The notes beneath the pieces are model-generated. The model had not been told where the DNA came from, did no database searches, and worked only from the letters and a program-made list of their open reading frames with translations. A program made the position numbers and the translations under genes. Positions 34,037 through 42,320 of a stretch of 42,320 nucleotides of DNA are shown here, piece by piece. Position 1 is the first letter of the stretch. Every line of letters starts with the position of its first letter. The DNA is from Bacteroidota bacterium (GTDB lineage: Bacteria > Bacteroidota > Bacteroidia > Bacteroidales > JACABE01), in the NCBI GenBank assembly GCA_026391675.1, contig JAPLDQ010000023.1, forward strand, positions 1 through 42,320, read 5' to 3'.

Positions 34037-36100
34037 TTATTTTACAAATACTTTTTCTGAATTAACATTTTTATCTGTAATAACTTTAACTATATAATAG
34101 CCTGTAGTATTACCATTTAAGCTATATTTAAACAATCCAATAGGATTATTTACTGTATATATTAATTGCCCTATGGTATTATAAATAGAAATCTGTTTAA
34201 CAGTTTCAGAAGAATTTACGTAGATATCATTTCCATAGCTATAAATGCTACCTGATACTTTGTTAACTTCTCCAACTCCAACAGCTGAATTAAAATGTAT
34301 GATAAAACGGTTTACATTATCTCCTGAAGTAGATGTGAAATTATAAACAGAGTTTTGCATTAAGTTCTGAGTGGTGTTAGTTTTCAAATCTTCTAAAGTT
34401 ATAGATGAACAATTAAAAGTGTTGATACCATCAAAAGTTAACTGATAGTTTGTAGCATCACCAGCAACAAAACCCATTGGGATTGAAACAACACTACTTC
34501 CAATAGTTGGAACAGTATTGATAGAAACCTTATTGTTAGTAACCTGAGAATAAAGTTGAGGTACACCGCTTAAACCAGCTAAGAAATTAGCATCTAAATC
34601 TGAATCAAATCCATTAGTTGCATTAATATCAGTATGTATAATGCTTTCAACATAAGTACTATTACCAATACTAGATGCTTTGATGAATAATCTTTCAGTT
34701 TCAGTTGATTTGTTTAATATATTTGTAGCACTATGTGTTCTTGCATTAGTAGGAATCGTTAATGAATTAGTTGCATTTGAAACCTGTATTAAGAATCCTT
34801 GCATTGCAGGAATAATTCCACCGCTTGATAATGTAGTATAACTTCCACCACCATTCAATAAATATGCAAATGAGTTAACATTCGATAAGCCCCAACTTCC
34901 AACATTCCATGTAATTGCTGAACTAAATGGATTTCCTAATAATTGAAAACCATTTTGTTGAGCTGGAGTAAAAGATTGATTAGTAAAAGTAACATTCGCA
35001 TTATTTAGAGTACCTGTGAAACTTTTAACAGCAGTAGCAGCATAAGCTGTAAGATAACCTTTTCCATTAGTAAACGAAGGACTGGCTTGGTATTGCCAAC
35101 ATAACCATAGACTTTCGTCATAACTAAAAAAATCATCTCCTGCGCCAGGAGCAAAAGTATGAGTACCTCCATTAACAGGAGAAGATACAAAACGCCATCC
35201 ATCATAAGCAGTTGAATAGGCAGTAATATTACGTTCAACTGTTCCGGTTATTGAAGAAGTTCCATTATTAATAAATGAACCTGTCCCGCTTGCATCTGAA
35301 TTAATTAAAAAACTACCATTAACTGTAAGAGCTCTTGTCGTATTTACTGTAAGTTGGCCTCCTACTGCAATAGTAAGGTTGTTACAAGTAACATCCTGAT
35401 CTATGATAAGAGGATAAGAACCACTTCCAACAGTAACATTGCTGGTTGAACAAGGAACACCATTAGTCCAGTTACCTGTTGAACCCCAGTTAGAACTTAC
35501 AGACCCATTCCATGTTGTTGAAGTAGGAGCTGTATAACCCAGTACATGGCTTGTCCAGTTTGCATCCACATCAGAAACATTTATTATATAGTTGTTATTA
35601 GCACCAGTACCCCCAACTTTATACTTATTTCTAGTAGTCATATAACCAGCACCATCAAAACTTAAACCAGCCAAATCACAAGGACTTAATACATCCATTG
35701 TAACAGTTAATAATGTAACCCAACTTGTACTTACTTCAACACCACTACCATTTACAGCTCCAGATGAAGTGTAATATTTAGGAGATCCTGCAACAACCGG
35801 ATTAGTAGTAAAACCTGTTGAAAGAGTACTAAAAGCTGAAGCTAAAGCTATTGATATGGAAGATGATGTTCCAACAAATGTTGTAGAGTTAAAATATGAC
35901 CTAACTGTAAATGAAGTTATCCATGTATTTGTAACACTTGCTTTTATTTGCACATTATACTGAAATTTCATAGGATTCCCTGCAACCATAGTTGCATCAG
36001 AATACCTGAAATAAAGTGTTTCTGCTGCAAAAGAATTAACTGAAAAAGAACTTAGTCCTAGTAACAGTATTAATAATATTAAATTTATTTTTTTATTCAT
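34037..36100 (-). CDS. T9SS type A surface protein with cohesin-like N-terminal domain
   Basis: This protein of 687 aa has a signal peptide in its first 26 or so residues (MNKKINLILLILLLGLSSFS...). The ATG at 36100 is preferred to one at 36160, whose 20-residue extension would precede a standard signal peptide; a -7 box (36138-36145) also lies between the two. Residues about 27-180 resemble a cohesin-like beta-sandwich (YNVQIKASVTN, WVTLLTVTMDVLSP). A parallel-beta style region follows (TWNGSVSSNWGSTGNWTNGVP, then LTVNGSFLINSD). The C-terminal 75 residues (IYSYGNDIYV, QISIYNTIGQLIYTV, GYYIVKVIT, KVFVK) form a T9SS type A sorting domain for export and attachment to the cell surface. The ligand is unknown. 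Confidence 0.8.
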   Translation of the reverse strand: MNKKINLILLILLLGLSSFSVNSFAAETLYFRYSDATMVAGNPMKFQYNVQIKASVTNTWITSFTVRSYFNSTTFVGTSSSISIALASAFSTLSTGFTTNPVVAGSPKYYTSSGAVNGSGVEVSTSWVTLLTVTMDVLSPCDLAGLSFDGAGYMTTRNKYKVGGTGANNNYIINVSDVDANWTSHVLGYTAPTSTTWNGSVSSNWGSTGNWTNGVPCSTSNVTVGSGSYPLIIDQDVTCNNLTIAVGGQLTVNTTRALTVNGSFLINSDASGTGSFINNGTSSITGTVERNITAYSTAYDGWRFVSSPVNGGTHTFAPGAGDDFFSYDESLWLCWQYQASPSFTNGKGYLTAYAATAVKSFTGTLNNANVTFTNQSFTPAQQNGFQLLGNPFSSAITWNVGSWGLSNVNSFAYLLNGGGSYTTLSSGGIIPAMQGFLIQVSNATNSLTIPTNARTHSATNILNKSTETERLFIKASSIGNSTYVESIIHTDINATNGFDSDLDANFLAGLSGVPQLYSQVTNNKVSINTVPTIGSSVVSIPMGFVAGDATNYQLTFDGINTFNCSSITLEDLKTNTTQNLMQNSVYNFTSTSGDNVNRFIIHFNSAVGVGEVNKVSGSIYSYGNDIYVNSSETVKQISIYNTIGQLIYTVNNPIGLFKYSLNGNTTGYYIVKVITDKNVNSEKVFVK

Positions 36101-36137
36101 TTTATATGATATTAAAAGAGTTAAAATTAAGAGGTTG

Positions 36138-36145
36138 CAAAGATA
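36138..36145 (-). promoter_or_regulatory. Possible -7 element for the cohesin-like T9SS gene
   Basis: The minus strand reads TATCTTTG, matching TAnnTTTG, and lies 37 nt before the ATG at 36100. No TTG is found at the 20-nt spacing, so this is tentative. Confidence 0.45.
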
Positions 36146-36180
36146 ATATAAAATCATCAATAAAACCTAAATTTTTATGA

Positions 36181-39012
36181 TTAAAATGGTACATTTGTCT
36201 GAATATCTACATTAATAAAATATGCATCGAAAAGATCATTTACATCAACATAGTAATCAAGATTAGAATCTCCGGTTAAATATCCTTCAGTATCAACTTG
36301 GTTAAAATATATATCAAATAAATCATTTACATCAATATATCCATCAGCATTACCATCTCCTGCATACATTCCCCAGTTACCATCACCTAAGTCAGCCAAC
36401 GGATTTATTCCTAAACCCACATCTATATAACTATTAGATAGTATGGATGTGAAATCGCATAATGCACTTGTACAAGAAATTGGTAAAGCATTAGCACTCA
36501 TGACGGGTAGATGATTCCTGTGATAAATAACAATATAGTAATTATTAACACTTAATCCCGGGAATTTTAATGCACCTCCATCAATATCAACAACATTTCC
36601 ATTACTGAGTAAAATACCTGCACGCATAGCAACTGCAGTCATTTTAGCTGTTCCTGTGCGAAGTTCAACCAAAACCCAGTCAACCATGTTTGAAGGAATT
36701 GAAGATAATACTTCTGTTCCTGAATAATTCCATGGAGTTGAATTGTAAGGTTGATTAGTTGGAATAGCACTATTATCTGCTAAATATGTACACATAAAAG
36801 GAGCACAATACAAATATGCACCCTGTAATATCACTTTAGTGTTAACCACTATTGGATTTACAGTTAAACTTATTGTCGCACTATTTGTACAACCTGTTGC
36901 AGTTACAGTTTCAACTAAAGTATAAGTTGTGTTTACTGTTGGATTCACTGTTGGATTTGCATTTAATGATGTAAATCCTATAGGTAATGAAGTCCAACTG
37001 TATGTATTTCCAACTACAGCAACAGCACCTATTAATGTATTTGCTCCAGTACAGATTGAACTGTTACTACCTGCAATTGCTGCTGGTAGTGGATTAATTA
37101 TAACCACAGCATTTCCAGTCATAGTTGTAGTACAGGTAGAACCTGCCCCGTTAGAAGCCTCAACAGTATATGTACCGGCTAAAGTTTGAAACCCAAAACT
37201 AATAGCTGATCCTGTACCGGTAACAGTAGCACCGGGAACATCAACAGCATTTAATTTTAACTGATAAATATTACCAGATTGAGAACCTGTTAACCCAACC
37301 GCAACGCCAATTCCACCAGCACAATAAGCACCTCCACCGGATACATGGTAAGCAGATGGAGAGGTATTAACACTACCGTCTACCCAATTTGCCAAAACAG
37401 GAGTTGATGTATTATCAGCAAGTGAACTTGCCAAAGCATTAAAAGTAGTAAATACAACAGGTCTGTCGCAATTTCCTGCTCCACCATTAAAAGTGAATTT
37501 TAAATCCAGGAATTTACCGTCTGCTGATATGGGGCTGCTTAAATTAGACCAGCTTATCAATATAGTGTGAGTAGCTAAATCTAAATTAGCAATAATACCA
37601 CTTTTTGCTGCATTGGTTATACCGGTATATGTAAGTTTAGTATAGTCATAGGTTATTTTAAAGTCACAAGCACTGATATTTTTACCAGTTGTTCCTGTTA
37701 AATTAATAGGAAGTTCAACATTACTGCTTAAAGGTATTAAAGCAGTATTAGCCAAAGTTACAGTAACATCCGGAACTGCAGGTTGTACTACATTTCCATT
37801 GGTATAACTTACAGGAATTAAATTTCCGTAAATATCTGCAATTTGGTTTTGTCCTGTAAAATTCAGCGGACAATTTGCACCACCGATATAACTGAATAAT
37901 AAATTGAATTTAGTAATGCTTGCTCCGCTTTGATTTGCCCAGCTTAAAGTAATTACTCCATTTGAAGCATTTGCATTTAATCCGGAAAATCCAACTAAGC
38001 CAGATGTTCCCAAAAAATTCAATTTGGTATTATCATAAGCAATATGCATCGTCAGAGCCCCTTGTGTTGGAATGAAACTAGTAAAATTAACGGGTACTGT
38101 TGCATAGCCGCCAACTGCCTGAACATTATCTGCAATATCAACATTTGCAGATGAAACACCTTGTGTAATTCCACCATTAGTTGTTGTTACAGAAATTTGA
38201 GATCCCAGTGCATTGCTTATAACATTGGTTCCGGTAAAATTAACTGCAGATGCACCACCTAAATAATTAAACTTGAGTTTAAAATTAGTAGCACTGTTGA
38301 TATCAACAGGAGTGGCATTTGCCCAGCTAACATGGATTACTCCTGCTGTAGCATTAGCAATAGCTCCCGTTAATGCAGGCGCGATTAAACCAACAAACTG
38401 TAATTTTGTTACATCATAGCTAAAATTTAAATCTAAAGCACCAACCTTTGCATTTGGTGGAGTTGTGGGGAAACCGGAAAAAGCAACTGGTAATTCATTG
38501 CCATTGATCCAATCACCAGCCTGAACTCCTATAATAGCTGTAGTAGATAAATTAGGTTGGGTAATTGCACCAGGTGTAAATGTTGTTAATAATACATTAC
38601 CCATTCCATCTGCAATCTCACATCCCTGATTAAAGGTAAGTGCCGTGCTTCCTCCAGTATAAATGAAATTTATTTTAAACCCAATTCCATTCACAGATTG
38701 AGGAGGTACATTTGACCAAGATAGAGCTAAAACACCATTCCCATTAGTTTCTACTGCTTGATAGTTAATACCATTAGGTATACCAGCATAAGTAATTCCA
38801 CCAACATTTGGGATTTTAGCTACATTAGCATTATATCCGATAAACATAGTAATCGCACCTATTGAGTTACCTCCGGTAAAGCCAGTTAGATTTACATTTA
38901 CTGTCATACTACCATAAGTACCTGCCACAGTTTGTATTGTTGCAACCTGACTACTGGCAACTTTTGTAAGTGCCATTAGCAGTATTGTTATATATAAGAT
39001 TATTTTTTTCAT
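36181..39012 (-). CDS. Multi-cohesin protein with C-terminal dockerin, no T9SS signal
   Basis: This 943-aa protein has a Sec signal peptide (about 1-21, MKKIILYITILLMALTKVASS). It carries four tandem cohesin-like domains of about 130 aa each (residues about 22-545), each with a strand like KLxFxGI or KLNFLGT followed by GVIxVSWAN. Two Ig-like modules follow (about 550-715), then a domain with VDWVLVELR and IVIYHRNHLPVMSAN known from Bacteroidota surface proteins. The C-terminus is a dockerin with two Ca-binding F-hand repeats, GDGNADGYIDVNDLFDIYFN and GDSNLDYYVDVNDLFDAYFI. There is no T9SS sorting domain; the chain ends NVPF. Binding between its cohesins and a dockerin partner is inferred. 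Confidence 0.78.
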   Translation of the reverse strand: MKKIILYITILLMALTKVASSQVATIQTVAGTYGSMTVNVNLTGFTGGNSIGAITMFIGYNANVAKIPNVGGITYAGIPNGINYQAVETNGNGVLALSWSNVPPQSVNGIGFKINFIYTGGSTALTFNQGCEIADGMGNVLLTTFTPGAITQPNLSTTAIIGVQAGDWINGNELPVAFSGFPTTPPNAKVGALDLNFSYDVTKLQFVGLIAPALTGAIANATAGVIHVSWANATPVDINSATNFKLKFNYLGGASAVNFTGTNVISNALGSQISVTTTNGGITQGVSSANVDIADNVQAVGGYATVPVNFTSFIPTQGALTMHIAYDNTKLNFLGTSGLVGFSGLNANASNGVITLSWANQSGASITKFNLLFSYIGGANCPLNFTGQNQIADIYGNLIPVSYTNGNVVQPAVPDVTVTLANTALIPLSSNVELPINLTGTTGKNISACDFKITYDYTKLTYTGITNAAKSGIIANLDLATHTILISWSNLSSPISADGKFLDLKFTFNGGAGNCDRPVVFTTFNALASSLADNTSTPVLANWVDGSVNTSPSAYHVSGGGAYCAGGIGVAVGLTGSQSGNIYQLKLNAVDVPGATVTGTGSAISFGFQTLAGTYTVEASNGAGSTCTTTMTGNAVVIINPLPAAIAGSNSSICTGANTLIGAVAVVGNTYSWTSLPIGFTSLNANPTVNPTVNTTYTLVETVTATGCTNSATISLTVNPIVVNTKVILQGAYLYCAPFMCTYLADNSAIPTNQPYNSTPWNYSGTEVLSSIPSNMVDWVLVELRTGTAKMTAVAMRAGILLSNGNVVDIDGGALKFPGLSVNNYYIVIYHRNHLPVMSANALPISCTSALCDFTSILSNSYIDVGLGINPLADLGDGNWGMYAGDGNADGYIDVNDLFDIYFNQVDTEGYLTGDSNLDYYVDVNDLFDAYFINVDIQTNVPF

Positions 39013-39049
39013 ACTTAAAGATATTAAATTAATGTATAAACTTTAATTA

Positions 39050-39088
39050 AATAAAGGGAAGAGCATTTTAAAATGCTCTCCCTTTATT
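39050..39088 (-). terminator. Probable terminator of the SprB-repeat gene
   Basis: GAGCATTTT (39061-39069) and AAAATGCTC (39070-39078) pair directly, and the stem continues with AATAAAGGG against CCCTTTATT with one bulged A, for about 19 bp. It lies 8 bp past the stop codon of the SprB-repeat gene. The following T tract on the minus strand is weak. Confidence 0.7.
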
Positions 39089-39095
39089 AAAGAAT

Positions 39096-42000
39096 TTATT
39101 TGGTTTTCACCAATTTAATAACCTTTTGGTAATTTGAAGTTTGACCATTAATTATGATTTCACAAGAATAAACACCTGATTGTAATGCTGAGGTATTTAA
39201 GTTATATTTATAATTACCGGCAGTTTTATTTTCATCCACCAATACTTCTATACGTTGACCAACTGCATTGTAAAGAACTATCCTTACACTACCGGCTTCA
39301 ACCAAGTTGTAGTTAACTTCTGCATAATTAGTAAATGGATTAGGATAAACGCTGATGCCGTTTGATCTGGAATCAGTTTGGATACCATTAACTTTTAGAT
39401 TACTGAAAGATAAAATATTACCGTAAGCATCAGCAAATTCTGTTCTGTTATTACTCCAACTGAATAAATCATTTGTAGCAGTAATTACATCTTTTGCTTT
39501 AACTTTCAATGTTAATAAAATATCATTGGCTTGTAATGTAACAGCATTTGGATTAGCCCATGCAATTTTAATTACACCATTGCTTATTTTATATTCAAAT
39601 CCACTTAATGGTGAAGTTATACCAGTAACTTCTATTAAATTTTGCATATAAGCTAAATCTAATGTAACAGCACCTAAACTTAATGCTTCATTTACACGAA
39701 CAGGAATTAATATTTCTTCACTGTTAGATGCTATTGAAACACCTTCTTTTTGTAATGTAGTATAGTTATCAGCAATATATCCAATATTCGGCATAAGTGA
39801 TTTATTAACATCACCTGTTGCTAATACCATAATGTTCAATGGTGTTAAAGAAGATGATGAATAGTTGCCTAAAATTGGAAAATCATATACCCAGTTACCT
39901 GCAGCATAAGAATTTACTAAACCAACTGTACGTAATTGAACTAATAAAGCATCGGTTGCATTTACAGTAGTTGACAAGTTTGGATCAGCTGCTTTCTTTG
40001 GAAGTGGAGCTAAAGTAATATTACCAACTGTATAATTTTTAATCATTAAAGCATCAGTTGCATTAACACCACCCCAGGTTTGTTGACTTACACCAGAAAC
40101 CTGTAAAGTATAGGTAAGTGTATTACTAGCAGTACTGCAATCAAAATTATTAAATTCATAATAACCAGCTACATAAGTAGTATCACCAGGAACATAATTT
40201 GGGTCCCCAGGTAATCCGATTTGTGCTATTTCCATTAAATCTGTAGCAGTAACAGTAGTGGCTTTGACAACACCATTAGCCAATAATTTAACAGTAACAC
40301 CATTCATTGGAACTGATTGCATAATATTGTCATATAATACCTGTCCGAAGATTTTACAACTTCCAGGTAATGGCATCTGATGAACTGTAATACAAGTTGA
40401 ACCATCACATCCTATTTGTTGTGGTATTCCTAATGTTGGATATTGTTGTAATGTATACAATGATGTTACAGTAACACATACCGAACTTGGACAATCCTGA
40501 CAAGCAGCCCAATCCCAGTTAACAGTAATGGTACATGATCCCTGACCACCAGTAATTGTACCACCAACTACTGACCATGAATATAATTGATCAGGTAAAC
40601 AAGGTACTGAATAAGTAACAGGATTAGCATTTGTTAAAACAATTGTATCACCAGTGATTACTGGAACAGGTTTAGGATGAACGATAACTGAAATAGAATC
40701 ATAAATCCAGCATCCTGTTGTTAAATCTGTTTTAAGTACTTTTATCCATCCGATTGTACAGTTGCAATACCATACGATAGTTGGACAACATGTATTGCCA
40801 CCATTAACGATATGACCACCATCAATTACCCATTGCCATGAATAATTAGTATTAGGAATAGTTAAATCAACGTTTTGTTGACAATAATCCGTATATGGAA
40901 TTGGTTCATCACAACATACTTCTCGCGGTCCATCCAAACACAATGAAGGTGGTTCATTATCATAACCTATAGTTGCAGTAGTAGTTGCCTGACAACCGTT
41001 TACATCCGTAACAGTTACAGTATATGTACCTATACCTAAGTTAGTAGCAGTAGCAGTATGTTGAACAGGAATTGTGCTCCAAGTGAATGTATCTGAACCA
41101 GTTCCTCCCAAAGCAGTTGCTGTAGCTGTACCTGTTTTATCATATTTACAATTTACATTTGAACCTATAGCTTCTATTGTTAAAAGATCTGGTTCATGAA
41201 TAGTAACGATTGTAGTACCCTGACATCCATTAACATCAGTAACAGTAAATTCATAAGTACCAGCATAAAGTCCGCTTAAATCTTCTGTTGTAGCAGAGAA
41301 ACTGTTAGGACCTGTCCATGCATAAGTATATGGCGATGTTCCACCAACAACTGTTACATTAGCAGCACCTGTTGGACTACCATTACATAATATATCTGTA
41401 CCAATAACAGTAGCTACTAACAGATTTGGTTGATTTACAACAGAAGCCTGTGTGGTAGTACAACCGTTTTGGTCAGTAACTGTACATGTATAAGTACCGG
41501 CAGCAAGTCCTGTAATTAAAGCAGTACTGGCTGTGAAACTGTTAGGACCTGTCCAAGCATAAGTATAAGGAGAAGTACCATCAACAACAGTAACAAGAGC
41601 AGAACCGGTGTGGTTGTTGAAACATGTTAAGTCACTAACAGCAATATTATCAATTGCTAAAGGAGACAATGGTTGAGTAATCGTAACAGTATTAGTTTTC
41701 GTACAACCGTTTTGGTCAGTTACTGTAACATTATAAGTACCAAACTTAATACCGGTTAAATCCTGAGTAGAAGCAGTGAAAAGAGAAGGTCCTGTCCATG
41801 CATAAGTATAAGGAGTAGTTCCGCCGTTAACTGTTAAATCAGCTGCACCGGTAAATCCTCCGTAACATTTAACATCAGTTTTCTGAATTCCAGTAGTGAT
41901 AGGAGCCAAAGGTTCAGTAATCGTAATAGATTTAGTAATAGAACATTGGTTTTTGTCTGAGATAGTAACAGTATAAGTACCGGCTTTAATATTTGATAAA

Positions 42001-42320
42001 TCTTTAATTGAAGCAGTAAAGCTGTTAGGTCCTGTCCAAGCATAGGTATAAGGAGTTGTTCCTCCATCAACAGTTAAACTTACAGTACCTGATGAATTAC
42101 CATTACATAAAATATTAGTACCACTAATGGTAGCTGTTAAATCACTAGGTTCTTTTACAAGCGCACCCTGAATAGTAGTACAACCGTTTTGGTCAGTAAC
42201 CGTACAAGTATAAGTACCGGCAGCAAGTCCTGTAATTAAAGCAGTACTGGCTGTGAAACTGTTAGGACCAGTCCATGCATAAGTATAAGGAGAAGTACCA
42301 TCAACAACAGTAACAAGAGC
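39096..42320 (-). CDS. Large SprB-repeat T9SS type A adhesin-like protein with dockerin-like and cohesin-like domains, 5' end off window
   Basis: The frame is open to the right edge, giving 1074 residues of a longer protein. Five complete and one partial SprB-type repeats of about 80 aa occur from 42320 down to about 40970 (GTSPYTYAWTGPNSFTAST, GTYTCTVTDQNGCTTT). Cysteine-rich Ig/PKD-like modules follow (VIDGGHIVNGGN, WSVVGGTITGGQ). Then come a carboxypeptidase-regulatory-like domain (VTVKLLANGVVKATTV), a dockerin-like pair (VNATDALMIKN, VNATDALLVQL) lacking the full DxNxDG calcium loop, and a cohesin-like domain (VTLDLAYMQNLIEVTGI, GVIKIAWANPN). It ends in a T9SS type A sorting domain (ISVYPNPF, VGQRIEVLV, SGVYSCEII). 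SprB repeats are associated with adhesion and gliding motility. Confidence 0.82.
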   Translation of the reverse strand, partial: ALVTVVDGTSPYTYAWTGPNSFTASTALITGLAAGTYTCTVTDQNGCTTIQGALVKEPSDLTATISGTNILCNGNSSGTVSLTVDGGTTPYTYAWTGPNSFTASIKDLSNIKAGTYTVTISDKNQCSITKSITITEPLAPITTGIQKTDVKCYGGFTGAADLTVNGGTTPYTYAWTGPSLFTASTQDLTGIKFGTYNVTVTDQNGCTKTNTVTITQPLSPLAIDNIAVSDLTCFNNHTGSALVTVVDGTSPYTYAWTGPNSFTASTALITGLAAGTYTCTVTDQNGCTTTQASVVNQPNLLVATVIGTDILCNGSPTGAANVTVVGGTSPYTYAWTGPNSFSATTEDLSGLYAGTYEFTVTDVNGCQGTTIVTIHEPDLLTIEAIGSNVNCKYDKTGTATATALGGTGSDTFTWSTIPVQHTATATNLGIGTYTVTVTDVNGCQATTTATIGYDNEPPSLCLDGPREVCCDEPIPYTDYCQQNVDLTIPNTNYSWQWVIDGGHIVNGGNTCCPTIVWYCNCTIGWIKVLKTDLTTGCWIYDSISVIVHPKPVPVITGDTIVLTNANPVTYSVPCLPDQLYSWSVVGGTITGGQGSCTITVNWDWAACQDCPSSVCVTVTSLYTLQQYPTLGIPQQIGCDGSTCITVHQMPLPGSCKIFGQVLYDNIMQSVPMNGVTVKLLANGVVKATTVTATDLMEIAQIGLPGDPNYVPGDTTYVAGYYEFNNFDCSTASNTLTYTLQVSGVSQQTWGGVNATDALMIKNYTVGNITLAPLPKKAADPNLSTTVNATDALLVQLRTVGLVNSYAAGNWVYDFPILGNYSSSSLTPLNIMVLATGDVNKSLMPNIGYIADNYTTLQKEGVSIASNSEEILIPVRVNEALSLGAVTLDLAYMQNLIEVTGITSPLSGFEYKISNGVIKIAWANPNAVTLQANDILLTLKVKAKDVITATNDLFSWSNNRTEFADAYGNILSFSNLKVNGIQTDSRSNGISVYPNPFTNYAEVNYNLVEAGSVRIVLYNAVGQRIEVLVDENKTAGNYKYNLNTSALQSGVYSCEIIINGQTSNYQKVIKLVKTK
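41461..42320 (-). repeat. Higher-order 720-bp DNA repeat within the SprB array
   Basis: 41461-41600 and 42181-42320 match at 136 of 140 positions, offset by exactly 720 bp, which is three 80-residue SprB modules. The identity fades below about 41455, and whether it continues past the window is unknown. This points to recent duplication or gene conversion in blocks of three repeats. Confidence 0.85.

Noticed and set aside
39096-41909. A gene start at 41909 for the SprB-repeat protein
   Set aside because: The codon there is an internal TTG (Leu) in the middle of a repeat, and the frame stays open to the window edge, so the gene continues off the right end.
40970-42320. Regularly spaced repeats that could suggest a CRISPR array
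   Set aside because: The period is about 240 bp, the repeats are in one open reading frame and encode SprB modules; no short palindromic repeat with unique spacers exists.
34037-42320. A classical cellulosome locus
   Set aside because: Cohesin- and dockerin-like domains are present, but no glycoside hydrolase or carbohydrate-binding domain is visible in the window.

Overview
The window reads as chromosomal DNA from a low-GC member of the phylum Bacteroidota (Bacteroidia-like). The evidence is type IX secretion (T9SS) sorting domains of both type A and type B, SprB-type adhesin repeats, a three-gene sdhCAB set with a single fused cytochrome b subunit, glycine-lipid acyltransferase homologues, a tiny PID-CTERM-like sorting substrate, and promoters of the Bacteroidota form (TTG, about 20 nt, then TAnnTTTG). 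The species cannot be named from the sequence alone. I saw no tRNA, rRNA or CRISPR array.

Layout. 1-515: the 5' part of an IS4-type transposase and its flank, abutting a 5'-truncated T9SS type B surface protein (516-2741). 2.8-5.5 kb: two tandem, diverged Xaa-Pro aminopeptidases. 5.6-9.2 kb: sdhCAB with a well-formed promoter and a terminator-like hairpin in its leader. 9.2-11.6 kb: a glsA-glsB-engB operon. 11.9-13.3 kb: an outer membrane barrel protein, coaD and an S4-domain protein. 13.3-19.8 kb: housekeeping and transport genes (pgi, a YfcC-type carrier, a PLP aminotransferase, a retropepsin-like protease, a uridine-kinase-like P-loop protein with a ThrRS-like N-terminus).

19.9-26.5 kb (minus strand) is the most interesting block. 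It is a compact five-gene operon encoding, in transcription order, a membrane protein with two H-x13-H haem-ligand helices, a membrane-anchored FAD/NAD(P) oxidoreductase with an unusual ferredoxin domain, a 20-CxxCH cytochrome, a 16-CxxCH cytochrome and an outer membrane beta-barrel. This is a parts list for moving electrons from the inner membrane across the envelope: 36 c-type haem motifs, two predicted b haems and a porin-like exit. It is divergent from a tetR-tolC-MFP-RND efflux operon (26.7-33.3 kb). The 134-bp gap between them holds a 41-bp two-tier palindrome with four AAACTT half-sites, a good candidate for the TetR operator and possibly shared by both operons.

33.8-42.3 kb (minus strand): a surface-protein locus. 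It holds a 75-aa exosortase-type substrate, a cohesin-like T9SS type A protein, a four-cohesin plus dockerin protein without a T9SS signal, and a large SprB-repeat protein with dockerin-like, cohesin-like and T9SS type A domains that runs off the right edge. The mixture suggests cohesin-dockerin assembly on the cell surface, but no catalytic domain is seen here.
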